Origin: Sipunculus nudus
Taxonomy: Eukaryota; Annelida; Sipuncula; Golfingiida; Sipunculidae
NCBI GenBank assembly: GCA_026874595.1
Contig: CM049318.1
Location: 20,251,456 to 20,315,455, forward strand
Reading direction: 5' to 3'
Length of the DNA stretch: 64,000 nt
Positions within the stretch are counted from its first letter, which is position 1; each line of letters opens with the position of its first letter. The position numbers and the translations under genes are program-made. This document shows positions 38,701-50,815 of this stretch, piece by piece. Under the pieces are notes generated by a model. The model had not been told where the DNA came from. It worked only from the letters and a program-made list of their open reading frames with translations, and ran no database searches.

Positions 38701-41700
38701 AAGGCCATAAATAAGTTTCCAACAAATTTCCAGGGATATTACTGGTTGAAGTTAGAAGAAATCTTCGAAAATCAGCAATAACCCTGTCTCACTGGTCGAA
38801 ATTCTGCCTGTGGGCAGTATACGGCAAAATCGGATTATGTAAGCAATACGTGAGTAGACTTGGTTACAATGAACATAACAGAACCACTACGTAAGGAGGA
38901 GCCTGTCTTTTCCGTCGCTTCAGAGACCTTTACAAAAAATAATTATAGCCTATTGACAGAATTAACACGAAAAACTGTCCACATAATTTAAACTTGATAA
39001 ACATTGAAATCTGTAAAACAAATTATTCTCTAAATGGATAGTAACATTCATTAAATGGTTAAAAAATGGTCTAACTAGCGGTACTAACAGGTGCTAATAA
39101 TGTATGTTGTCTCTTAGGTATATTCAAGAATATAAAAGATCACGTGCAGTTTTCCCAGTTGTTTCCTTACCAGATGCTCTGTTGTCGAAAGCCTCGTCCT
39201 TTCCTCTAAAATGGTCATCTGATTTGTCCCGGCTGTGCAGTCCTGCATCAAGCTTGGCCTCTTTCAGTAATCGCAGAAAATTCTGTTGACTCTGTCAATA
39301 TACACACATATATATATATATATTATATATATTATATTTATTATATATTATATTTATATGACACGACAATATGTATCATACAATATGTATATGTTACAGG
39401 GCTCAAATTTGTATAAAATAAGGAGTAATACGATGGGAAGTCAACCGTATTATTACCGTGAATGAACTCGCTTGCATTTTGCCGGTCAGCAGCTGGTTAA
39501 GAGCATCCTGGAAGAAGTTTATTGACTCTCTTGGAAACACACTGATCCCGAAAAGTCGCCGGATTATCTTACTGATCCGTGGAAACATGACTGGAACAAA
39601 TGAATGAATGTGAAAACTTAAACAGCGACTATGTAAGTAGGTATTTTTTTTCTAAACGCTATATAAACTCTTTATTCATGCAAAGACATATATATATAAG
39701 GTGCCACTCTATAAGTCTGTTCAGCAATCAGGTTCATATTAGAACTCACGCATGTTTATAAGAAGCCATAATCTTGGTTTTGTGATATTGTGTACATGCC
39801 CGACAAATTTGTCATTTTGGTTCTTTGTAGAGTTAGTTTCCATTCCGAAAGCAGTTGCAGCTATAACGTCCAGAGAATAGGCCCTACCACATCTACAGAA
39901 TACAATGACATTTATGAGAAACAGAAAGCATTGAGAGACAATATATATAAGCAAATTTTCTGGATCACAAGATTCAGATAATAACAGGATAAAATGATAA
40001 AAATGAATTGCCCTTTTTTGTAATGGTCGTTTGCAAACAAAACCATAGTAAGCAAGATCTCCGCCAAAATTAAATTATTCTACCTTTGCGTAAGCCTGCA
40101 AAAATAGAGAACGAAAAGAAAATAGATGCAAATGACTCAGGCAACACCTCATCTTTTAAGATAAGTGTATCATTTTTCTATTATTATTTTAGTTATATAA
40201 CAAACATTTTTTATTAAGAATATGAACCCGAACACTAGGTTTCATACGTCGCAAAACGACTTTTCTTCTTATCTGTGTTGAAAAAAGTCTACATCACGTG
40301 AAGAAGCGGTAAACGGTATTGAAGGCCAGACTCAGCATGTACCTGACCAGGTCGACTTTCCCTTCTTCTTCTGTATGTTCATTCAAGAATTCTACCATCG
40401 ATTGTGCACATGAATTCATTTGGCCCATCATCTATAATATTTACTTACAATCAGTACAAGTAACATTGCGATTGTGTTTAACAATTTATGGTATATTTAT
40501 TGGTCAAATGGGTAACATACGTCAATATAAAAAGTAAGTGTTGCATTAATATTTTTAGCTCTTTGAGCAAGTTAAATTTAACGATGTAATTGGAAGTGGT
40601 TTAGCCAAACTTAGTTATTTCTCTTAAGACTACCTAACTTTGAATGTTTAGGCTTACATGTAATTATGGTACAAAACCAGGTCATATGTACGTTTTATAT
40701 AACATAATTTGACATAAATGAACTCCTGATGTACTTATTGTATACGAGTGGAAAATTATGACGAAACAGTCACATGCGTGTTCAAAAAATATAGTTCATG
40801 ATAATTCAATTGCATGTGGAATTCAGCACTGTTTCACCGATGACGCAGGACAAATCTGGTTTAGTGATTCCTAAAACAATATATGACCTCTCGTTTCCAA
40901 ATTTCACATGTGCATGCCATCCGTGAAACTGTGAAGTCTACATTAAATTTTACATTGACGTTCATATTATCGATAAATATAAGACAATACTAGAGGAGGT
41001 ATTGGTCGATATAAAACCGGCATGACTAAATATCTTTGGGAGCTATATATAAGACGCAAGACTGTTGGTGCTTTCTGTAATCCCTTCACCTCATGTTTAC
41101 CTACATTCAATGCCATATAAAATAGGAGCAATTGAAATCTTTTTATTGTATTTTTTTTTATTTTTGGACTAAAGTCGAATCTTAGAGAGCCTAACTTTAG
41201 GAAAAGTGCTCATTTTTAGGTCTTATTAGCCAATACCTGGCTTTACTGCATAACCCATGCCAGACATTTCTTGGTATGATCATATAATTATAAAAGGATC
41301 ATGTTTAAATGTTCCATGAGCATCACGTTAGAGCAACAATCAATCATTATAAGGCGAATGCGTTTGGCTTATAATAGACAAATTGTAGACATTGATTTGA
41401 TAAATGTTCTTACCTGCTTCAGTTTTCCTGTTGTAAATACAGGTGTCATAAGATTGCGGACTCGTTTCCAGTGATCATCTTTCAAGCTAAATATCATTGT
41501 ATCAAAAGGGTAGTCCAAAGAGTCATTCAACTATAAAAAAAGGAAGAGAATCAAATTATTATGCAATAAAAGATAAAAAATACAATGATCTTCAATCGCA
41601 CATGTGAACTTAGTGGCCAATGTATTCCTATAATCATACCATGTGCCTTGTGTACGGTAATCATAATTACATAATTTAATAAAAATAAACCACTCAGCTT

Positions 41701-44700
41701 TAACATGATAACAAAATGCATTGATATATGTTTATTTGTAAAGGTTTTTTTACTCTTTAAATTTTAGCTTTTCCAGAAATTACGCAGATAATAAGAGTAC
41801 ATGAAATATGGTCAAACCAAATAAACAATTGTCGCACAGTATCCGGGTAAATTTGATGAAAATAACGACACTTCAGTGAGTTTTACCACATGGGTAAATT
41901 AATGAAGGAAAGCAGAAAGATTCTTTAAACTCATCGTTATTTAAGAAAAGAGTCCTATATAAACAATGCATGTTGGGTAGCATATATATCAACTTCAATA
42001 TGGAAATATAATGTCAGAGGAGCAAAGTGTATGTCCGATCTATTTATCCTGTCCTGGGAATCCGTGAAAGCTTACTGTCACAGGCATTTCCCAGGAAAGA
42101 AGAAAAATAATTTTTACATTAAATTAATACTTGGCACAAATACATGTCTCTTCGGATTAGCAGACCTTTCTACAACTGGCAATAGCTATATTTACTTTTT
42201 TTTAAAAGAAACAAATGAGAATACATTCATTTCTGTGAAATTAGCTTTTTATTTTTACCAAAATTGTGATATGTCCACCATTATGTTTGTGCGTGTGCTG
42301 AAACGATGGATAGCAAAGGATATTCTTCGATTTGAGTCACTACTCACTCGATGATTAACGAAGTTATGAAAATCCTTGACCAAGATCTGCTTCAGAGGCT
42401 CAGGATCTGAGATCAGAAGAACTGGCTGGCGGCCCTCGTAATATCTAAGATCGTTTGTCATTGTAAAATACTGAATTGCAGATATGAAGTATTGCTTTTA
42501 TACCAAAACCATTAATGTACCTTAGAAAACATAATTACATTCAATTTAAATGTAATATTAAGATTCATGTTAAACGGACATTTTTATAAATATATATAAC
42601 CACACCGAATACTATAATTTATCTTACTAAAATCATCGCTTCAAATATGTATGTACCTTTTTTTGTGGAAGCAAATAAGCACTCAACGATAACAAATAAG
42701 TTCTATTTTAAATAAAAAAATTATAAAAGGATCAATGTTTTAGAAATGAAATTACCCTGCTATTCCGCCATACTTTCTTCCAATGTCACGGTTGAATTTC
42801 CGGCCGCCCTATTATTAACAAAGATATCCTTGAGCGTAAATAAAATATGTCTGACGCAATGCCAAATGAAATTAAAGATTCTATTTAATATATATCTATT
42901 CGGATCTTTTTATTCAGTGTCATATTCATAAACTGAATAAACAAAAAAAAATATCTATGCAAGAATAGTTTTCGCCTTCGTCTCATGAAATCGATAATAA
43001 ATATGAAATAAGTTCTGTCGATAATAACACACATAAAGGACATTTTAAAAAAGCATCGATAAGTCTGCAATCAATATTGTATGATTATACAGGGGGAAAA
43101 ATTTAATATCCATGTTCTGTAAAAGTTTCCTTTTAAGATTTAACAAGCAAAGCTTCCGTTTAGGGCTATACGAGTTATACCTTTTAAAGTGACTTGACTT
43201 TACATGAGTTATATTCATTAAGACGACGAGAGAAAGATTTTCAATTTTCAAACAACTAAAGGTTATGAAAGATCTACCTACAGCAGAGAGAACACTGAGT
43301 AGATTGCCAAAATAAGGCAGGGGTTTAGGTCCTGGCAACCCAATCTTGGTAAAAGTGCTAAAGGTCCAAGTACCGTGACTGAAGAATGAAGAATATTTTT
43401 TTATCATTTGGTGATTTGAAATCATTTGTTACTGCTCTCTGGCTCAAATTCCAAAAACAGTAGGAACAGCAAGCATGTCTGTCTGCGCAAGTACCTTCCT
43501 GAAATTCAGCTTCTGTTCATAGCCACAGTAAAAAAAGATATACTATAAGCGTATATATTTGTTTTTAGTGAATTTATCTCATTTTTCAGAATGTAGTGAT
43601 ATATTCTACGACACATCGGTGCCGAAAAATGCTAACAAAGATAGCATCAATTTAATAAAAATACTGGTATTTTTTTTACTACCTGTATGATTACCTGCAT
43701 ACGAAGTTCACGTCTATTTGATCATCTTTAACAGACATGGTTGTATACAAAGACATGAAGTACCTTGTTGATCAGATTTAACCTTTCACTGAACATAACA
43801 CGCTGTCCCCTTAATGACTATACGTTTTTATCCACATTGGCGATATATCCGTTGGCGACACAGAACACTAAATTTCAATCATGAGGTCACAGAGATGCTT
43901 TTCTGAACTCACTGCAATCCCCCCCCCCCACACACACACACTTTTTTTAAGTGAATACCAGCCACACTAACTGGATATCAGCTTCTTTAGAAACTGATAC
44001 GTCTTTCTGCTTAATTTACCTACTGTGACATCACGGCCATTTTCCTATGACTAATTTATGTTGTTGTTTTAGAGAGTGTATCAGAAGACACGTTTGGGAG
44101 CGTAAGCATGGTAGAAACTGTATAAGATGCTTGAGCAATCAAAGATAATGGTATGATCGCGGCAACAAATGGGTGGGTTCCTTTATTAGGTTAAAAACGA
44201 ATGGAGTAAATCTGGAAAGTCTATGTTTTTGTTAGGTTAAATTTATATATGCGCAGGTACTACCTTTAATTTGTAACCTAATATTCACACATTTAGGTAG
44301 TCGTGCCAATTCTTTTATTCAGTTCATTAAACCCGAAGTGCAGCTGAACCGACACAGACAATACAAAAATTTGAACAGAGACGAACAATAACAAAAAGGA
44401 AAAACTGATTTGTAACAGATTATTTCTTAAATAATTTAATAAGTTTAACATGAGTTATTTAGATGCTGATTTTCGTGAATACGAATTTCAGGTCATTTAA
44501 TAAAAGTTTACTGTATAAATTTTTCAGGTTGTAGTTACAGTTTGATGCACTATTGCAACTGATAATGCACATAGATGATAATCTTACTATTGTGTTAAAG
44601 CTGGTTTCTCCTTACTCGGAATATGTCAATCGATCGACTATATCGATGATAAGTCGTTTCTTTTCTCAAAACCGATAAAAATACTATGGAATTTATTTAA

Positions 44701-45469
44701 TCTGTTACCATTGGCGTTGCATTTACATGTAACGAACTCACATTATGTGTGAAAGTTTAATTTTGTTAATCATATAATAGCAAGAAAAGGAAGCGAAGTC
44801 TCTTGAAGAATTTGATTACAGGTCTCAAGGTCATAACACAGTTTGTGTCGGATATTTACATGATATCTGAGAGGATTTTTATTATCGACTAATAGGTGGT
44901 TATAGGTGGCGTCAGGTGCCCGAATTTTGAAATGCGCAAGCATGCCAGTGTCGTAAAATATTGACGATTCTTCAAAAATTTAATAGGAAGAGGATCATAT
45001 AATACAGAGCATGCGGTACTCCTGCCTTACATTTGAGATTCGAGGAAATCATATACGTAACACCAATCTAGCGTCAAATATACGCGATATTACGCTGCAA
45101 TTTTATGGATTCTCAAACAGACGTTACGCAGACATCGTAACATTATCTCTAATTTTTGCGTTGCGATTTTAAATTTTGATTATTCCGCCAACACGCTGTT
45201 CGAACGTAATATCCTGTACACACAATTCCGTGTCTGCGGAAATCTTCGCAGGCTTGTGGCAGACGCAATTAAATGTCTTCATTTTACTTTAGAGCCGGAA
45301 AAGGTATATGAGATATTCGACCAATAATCGGTCATCGATGGTTGTTTTCTTTCAATCATAATACATTGTAAAAAACATAACCTTACACTCATACTTACAC
45401 ATAAAGAACGACCAGTAGCAATTTCGCCCACACAAGCCACGTCGGAATGCTAACTCCAAAGATCTCCAT
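35717..45469 (-). CDS. Cytochrome P450 gene B, CYP3-clan (CYP3A-like), 14 exons, 512 aa
   Basis: Exons in transcript order: 45399-45469, 43282-43378, 42756-42808, 42348-42444, 41414-41530, 40343-40431, 39750-39892, 39472-39590, 39171-39291, 38423-38583, 37939-38027, 36834-36971, 36170-36332, 35717-35797. Phases agree and there is no internal stop. The donor after exon 8 is GC (GCGAGT), all others GT. Visible parts: an N-terminal anchor (IPTWLVWAKLLLVVLYV), hinge GLPGPKPLPYFGN, helix C WKRVRN, the I-helix FLLAGTESVGSA, ExxR as ECLR, PERF, the haem loop FGIGPRNCLG with its Cys ligand, and the ending QVERRDK. It should act as an ER haem monooxygenase like gene A. Its exon lengths equal those of gene A except exon 9 (121 against 127 nt). 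The I-helix keeps the acid but has Ser for Thr. Substrate is unknown. The nearest TATA-like box lies about 57-65 bp before the ATG. Confidence 0.92.
36170..36332 (-). CDS. Gene B exon 13, haem-binding exon
   Basis: PFGIGPRNCLGMR is a full FxxGxRxCxG haem loop. The donor is GTCAGA, acceptable but weak; the next exon continues in frame at DPMAYGRG. Confidence 0.92.
37297..37649. repeat. Two-copy tandem duplication, 176-bp unit, gene B intron 11
   Basis: Units at 37297-37472 and 37473-37649 both begin ACAAGGCCCATGTAAACAT and end TGATTGAAG, with scattered substitutions. Confidence 0.9.
38423..38583 (-). CDS. Gene B exon 10, I-helix exon
   Basis: This encodes FIFLLAGTESVGSAVTF: Ala-Gly and the Glu are conserved, but the catalytic Thr is Ser and the next residue is Val. 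It is 161 nt, identical in length and phase to gene A exon 10. Confidence 0.9.
39306..39360. repeat. TA-rich low-complexity tract
   Basis: Interrupted TATA and TATTATA units in intron 8 of gene B. Confidence 0.85.
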
Positions 45470-45525
45470 TCTATTGGCAGATGTTCTGTGTGTGAACACG
45501 CAAATCTTCAACGGTCCTGCAATAC

Positions 45526-45534
45526 GTTATAAAG
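45526..45534 (-). promoter_or_regulatory. TATA-like box of P450 gene B
   Basis: On minus the sequence CTTTATAACG lies about 60 bp upstream of the gene B ATG. The promoter does not resemble that of gene A, which suggests separate regulation. Confidence 0.35.
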
Positions 45535-47320
45535 AGTCTGATAATCAACTCTTGACGTTAGGTTTTCGCCTGATTTTTGGATTACTTCAAGGTTAATAGT
45601 AAACATCAATCCTTGTCAAGGAACGACTAGTCCTTTTTTGGTTAATCTTGCGCACTTTGGTCTTCAGTAATTGCACTTATAAAAAGTCTTACCGACACGT
45701 GTCAAATAGATGCTAGAGTATATACGTAATGGGCGCATTATTCAAATACTTAAAGCCTAAATCTGTTGATGAATAAAACAACTGAGGTGTACCCGAGGTG
45801 TAGAGCGGCCTGAATAACTTAAGATAAGACTGGCTCCCTTTCGAGTGCCTGACCCACGATAACATTAACTACAGGCCCTGTGTCTGTGTACGTCATGTTA
45901 AATTCGGTTTTAATGGGACTTCAGTTCTAGGACCTTTATATCTACGACGAGAACGCAACAATTTTAATGCCACGTGGCTAAACAATGTAATACTTGATAA
46001 CACTATAGGTACAGGGTAAAGGTGGCCCTAAACCTCCTATATTATATAGGTTCGCCTGTGGTTTAGACCCCTTTCATGCTGTGGTGTAGTAATGTATGTC
46101 TAAATAATTTTGATCATTGGCAACCAGCACAGTTGGAACATCCCAACTATTTAGTTAATTTAACATTTTATTATAATCTTATCTACTATTTAAGTTCCCT
46201 TGTATACACACATATCAGGTCATGTTTTTATATGTTGTAACATTTCTGTATATTCTAATACCTGTTTCATGTTTTGGTTTGAATGCTTTATGTCCAAGGC
46301 CTTGAGGTGTTTGCCTCCCGTCCCCCTAGACAAATTAGCACCAGGCTATCGTTAGGTCCACCTTTAAAAATCTCTTTCTAATTTAAACATTAAAAAGTAT
46401 TTCTCCAAAATCATAAAGACCAAGTCAGAGAATACTCTGGTTCATGTACAATCTGATCAGAATTTTTCTCTGGTTTTCTCTGGCTAAAATGCCATATTAA
46501 CTAACCCCAAAGTTAAGCGTATAAACATAAAAAAACCCCACAAAAATAACATTATAATGGAAAAGTATTTTGTATACGCAGTAAATACTGATTGCAGAAT
46601 TATCAATGCCTTTTTGTAGTCCTTTATAAAATCCTGTTAATTTCAATATATTTATTATGATATATTTTTAGTTTATTCAATTCTCAAGACCGAGGCAAGA
46701 AAACAAACTTGCATGAGAACTTTGTGCATTGCTTGAGTATGTAATTATTGTGCCTGTTTTAAAAAGAATTAAATCAATGATTATAAACTTTTTGGAATTA
46801 TGTCAAATATGAGTCAACTGCGGTCATACTTGTTTATGATTAAAGGGTATCCGAAAATATAACCATAATATTACAAAGAAAATAGGTGATCACATTGACC
46901 ATTCATCGAGATTTCCACTCTAAATGAAATAAAGTGGTGGCTCGTTCGGATACAACGATTTGTTTCCTCGTGCACACGCGAAAAAATTTTTTTTTTTTTT
47001 TGCTCATTGACAATAATAGTAAGACCTGCATTTTAAATCCTTAACAGGTCATAAATAAATCTACGTGGTATAACTGTCAGTTAAAAAAATGTGACGTCAT
47101 CAATGTGCTATTAGTGTCACCTCATACTGTGCTGTTAGTGTCATAGCTCATACTGTTGTTCACAATTTATTCCTGAAGACAAACATTTAACATGCTTATT
47201 TAAGCCAATATGTCAACCTAAAACCGATTAATTGTAAGATATTTCCTGAAGGAATAATGCAAAGGTAGAAACTGTCTGACATTTTCGGTATTCATGTACG
47301 TAGGATAATATAACCCCAAC
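45535..47320. other. Spacer upstream of gene B, holding one MITE-like element
   Basis: No exon is recognised. The element at 46016-46367 is listed separately. The remainder is AT-rich. Confidence 0.4.
46016..46367. mobile_element. MITE-like element with AAAGGTGG termini
   Basis: GTAAAGGTGGCCCTAAAC at the left is mirrored by GTTAGGTCCACCTTTAAA at the right, bounding ~350 bp without coding capacity. A target-site duplication was not evident. Confidence 0.55.
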
Positions 47321-47417
47321 CCTCCAGAAGACTATCGGAATATAACAAAGGTAAGTCAGGGGTCTTGGTCCTTCCAGTCCCATCTTGGGAAAAGTGGCGA
47401 GGGTCCAAGTGTCGTGA
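47321..47417 (-). pseudogene. Lone P450 exon 2
   Basis: Behind a pyrimidine-rich acceptor (CATTTTTCAG), 97 open nt encode HDTWTLATFPKMGLEGPR and continue to a GT donor. This is the same length and phase as exon 2 of genes A and B (HGTWTFSTFTKIGLPGPK in B). The hinge proline of LPGP is Glu, and the end of the exon has diverged. No companion exon lies between it and gene B, so it is a relic of another minus-strand locus or an unused duplicate exon. Confidence 0.8.
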
Positions 47418-48618
47418 CTGAAAAATGAAGAATGCTTTTGTTTATTGGGTGATTCTAAAAATCTGAAGTGTGCCCGAAATTTGCCTTACATTTTGAATGA
47501 TAATATTACCTCCGCTAGTTCCCGATTTTGTCAGAGGCTCTCGATTTCCCTGGACACTTCTCGCGCAAATTATTTGAAAGATAATTCTCTACATAGAGTT
47601 ATTGGGTAATAATTTTTTTGCCAATGTATTTGTGCTGCACGCTATCCAAGCAGGGGTATCTGGTCGGGTTCAGGTCGGGTGCCTTATTTATATGAACGAA
47701 AATTGAAAAAAAACCGTAGCCACAATATGATACGTTTAGTAATGATTCAAAAAATAATCTTGGAGATGCCATATTGTGGCATTTTTATAAATGATACTTC
47801 CTTTGAAAAATCGTTTATATTCAATTTAAATATAATAAAAAATATGAAAAATAATAAAATATATATTGTATATATGCCTAGTGACTTGATGTGAACCAAA
47901 CTAATTATAAAAAATAATTACTTAAGAATTGTTTAATGCAAATCTATTAAATTTGTAAATTAAAACAAATGGATATGGAAAAGGCTATTCATGCAAAAAA
48001 TGAATATTCTAAAAAAATACTATTATTTCTTTATTGATTCATTAGATGGTTTCAGGCTACAAATTTCATATATATCAGTAACCCAGTGCAGATACAACGT
48101 ATACCTATGTATCTTGTATAACTTGCTTATAAAATTTTGTGTATTCGCATTTGAAAGTTTGAAAATATAATTTTTTGCAGCATTTAAATTCCGTTTTTAA
48201 ATTAAATGTGAATTATTATACTTCAGCTCCTGTCCAGTGTTCTATAATTTACAGGGTTCCATATGATCCCAACGGATATAAACATGCATATTACAGACAA
48301 TTTGTTAAAACACTGAAACTTTTACAAATACATGTTTATGGTCATGAGAGGTTCCTGTATTTTTCATTTAGTCCATAAAACTGCATAGTCAACACATCCA
48401 CTAGGATTTTATACAAATATATTCTTAGTATCAATTTCAGCTGAACGATGTAACCCACAGGTCCCTTGTTTGTGTTTTGTACCTAAATAATCAGGCTGTA
48501 CTTATGTATGACCCGACATGAATGAAGGCTCCCTTTCTTGATCAAATTTCGAAATGCAATTGTTTAATGCCTTGTTCACATTTCATTGATATATATGGAC
48601 TGTTTAATTGTTTTAGGT
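47418..48618. other. No gene seen
   Basis: Very AT-rich sequence with short frames lacking motifs, up to the start of the segmental duplication. Confidence 0.4.
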
Positions 48619-49309
48619 AAGGCTTGCATACCAAAGTATGCGGTCTGTCATGTTTGAGGATCTTTAAAGTGTGACCAACTCAGCCTTTGCGTTCTAAATT
48701 TTGCACTTCAGTATTACAAAGACCACTTCACGGCTATATCTTTCTTCAGGATATACCACACAGGCGTGTTCCTTAAACCTCGCCGTCGTGACCTCATATA
48801 ACAGTAGCAGATCCAGAAGGGAGGTTTTATGGGTCACGGATTTAGCCAACACCCCCACCCCCCACCCCCCACCCAATTAAAAGTACTTTTTGTATGGATT
48901 CTTTTGACCAAAATGAAAGACCGACCATTGTAAATGATGTAAATACTTCAAAATGGATAAGAATGAAATAGAATAATGCTCCTCTGTATAAAGTAGTACC
49001 GGTGTTGTAAATACATTAAGACCACATACATTGACATTTATCAGACTGAGATAAAGTGTTGTATAGCTAGTCCTAAATCCCATTTCCGCAGTAATTATCA
49101 GTATACACAGTACACAGTTTACCTCTTTTTGTTAAAAACCCCTGGGTAGTGCAGCAATAGACGCTGAATACCGAATACCGTTTCTCAGCACGTCGCGTCT
49201 GTCATTCGGCGGGAATTTTTTTTCCAGCCACCACACTCAAGGTTGCTCTGAGAGTATCCGCCCCTGTACAACTAACAACAAACAAAGGGCTTATTCGTTG
49301 AGTGTCGTG

Positions 49310-49437
49310 ACTGCTCTATATACACGGCGTTGATAACGTGTACCTGACCAGACCAATATAAGTTACATAATCGTCGTGCGGTGAAGCGTTGCTATCCACA
49401 TACTACGTTCTATTTCATCTATGTACACGGCGTCAAA
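49310..49437 (+). promoter_or_regulatory. Putative promoter of the lone P450 exon 1
   Basis: It carries CCAAT at 49353-49357 overlapping a TATA-like AATATAAG, and shares TACCTGACCAGACCAAT and CATAATCGTCGTGCGGTG with the gene A promoter. Confidence 0.45.
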
Positions 49438-49508
49438 ATGGAGGTCGTTGGAGTGGAGGTACCCACCTGGGCCGTGCTGACGGCAATAATACTCCCCTTG
49501 TTATATAT
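49438..49508 (+). pseudogene. Lone P450 exon 1 (gene start without a visible body)
   Basis: The ATG opens MEVVGVEVPTWAVLTAI, a membrane anchor almost identical to that of gene A, ending at a GTAAGTAG donor after 71 nt. No plus-strand P450 exon 2 follows in the remaining 14.5 kb, which is filled by retroelement and hAT remnants. Either the gene body was lost or it begins beyond the window. The exon itself is intact. Confidence 0.8.
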
Positions 49509-49992
49509 GTAAGTAGAAATACGATCTTCTATATGTAGGGATCTAGCCAGGTTACGGGGATAATAGGGAGAGCATGCGTTGCGAGCAACAGACTATCAGA
49601 AGAAGAACAGTGTTAATATATAAGGATGTACCTGACTCCTGTAAAGTCATGCGTATATAAGTCATTTATGCTTTTAAGGTATGTGTCTGGGAGTGTTTTC
49701 ATGCATAACATGCATAACACATATATTGAAACATTTGTGCACCACCGCTTTTTACCTCCACCGAGGAGGTTATGTTTTTACCAGAGTTCGACTTCTTACC
49801 TGTCAACAAGCAGAAATATGCAAAGACTACGGAACCAATTTCGATGAAACGCTCTAAAGTAGCTGCCATCAGCCAGTTAAAGCCCCCTAATAACTTAATA
49901 GCAGAGTAGGCGCATCCATCAGGACCCGTTTGCCCTCAACTGAGTGTCATTTGTGTAACCTTTGCCATACAGGTCACATTTTCTGAGTCAAA

Positions 49993-49995
<3 letters not shown>

Positions 49996-50043
<48 letters not shown>
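49996..50043. repeat. (TA)n microsatellite
   Basis: About 23 TA units. Confidence 0.95.
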
Positions 50044-50045
<2 letters not shown>

Positions 50046-50395
50046 AAAAGACGAATTCCTGTCTCATCCCAATGAACGTAGTTTTATGATTACTTTGCGT
50101 GACCAGCATATGTATTACCTGTGCTAACAATTGTATTAACTTTTGTAGGTTACATAACAAATATACCCTCGAATCATATAGGAAATTTTCACGGTTCAGT
50201 ATTCGCTATATATGCTGATATAGATATGTTGATATAATATATATAAATATATACATATATTACTCATGTACTGATATTGTGTATTATGATTATTTGTGTA
50301 AATATTATTAGTGTGTTTACGTTAATAGTATATGTGGTGTGCGGATGCCTGAGAGTTCAATGGATTAACATGATAGTCACGATTGGCTACTTAAA

Positions 50396-50815
50396 CAAGA
50401 AAGCGATACTGTGACCGTGATAGTGTTCCTCTCAGCTCCCATCTCGACTGGTCACGCGCAAAACAGTGGTTAACAAGTGTAAAAATGTGTATGCCTCTGA
50501 TTGACATTTTACCGTACACTTCGCCTCCCCTTTCACCACACGACCAAATCTGTATTTTCTCTCCGTGACAGAAGTATCGGGGGTTCCTGTACCAGGTTCA
50601 GGAGCAGTACCTGGCTCACTAGTATCTGGGACATTCACTGTGGACTGTTCTTGAACTGGTGTAACCTGGACTGGACCTGGTATGCTATCAGCATTCTGGG
50701 CCGTTTCTGTAGACAGCTTACGTAGCTGGACACGATTATGCCTGAACTGTCATTGAGGTGTACTTTAAATATAGGATCGATCATTGACTGTATCGGTCAC
50801 AGTATCGCTTTCTTG
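50396..50815. repeat. Perfect 22-bp inverted repeat pair
   Basis: AAGAAAGCGATACTGTGACC near 50397 recurs as its exact complement GGTCACAGTATCGCTTTCTT near 50795, with about 376 bp between the arms. It lies at the 3' end of the minus-strand gypsy remnant. Confidence 0.85.

Larger units (their letters stand above)
48619..50000 (+). repeat. Segmental duplication copy 2
   Basis: It matches 13370-16440 in order and orientation, with fewer insertions: GCTTGCATACC, CAGCCTTTGCGTTCTA, the poly-C region, GTAATTATCAGTA, promoter, exon 1 and CCTCCACCGAGGAGGTTATG. Confidence 0.85.

Noticed and set aside
50432-50638. A Pro/Gly/Thr-rich small protein gene
   Set aside because: It follows the integrase core in the minus-strand gypsy remnant and carries the RFGRVVKG tail motif typical of that position.
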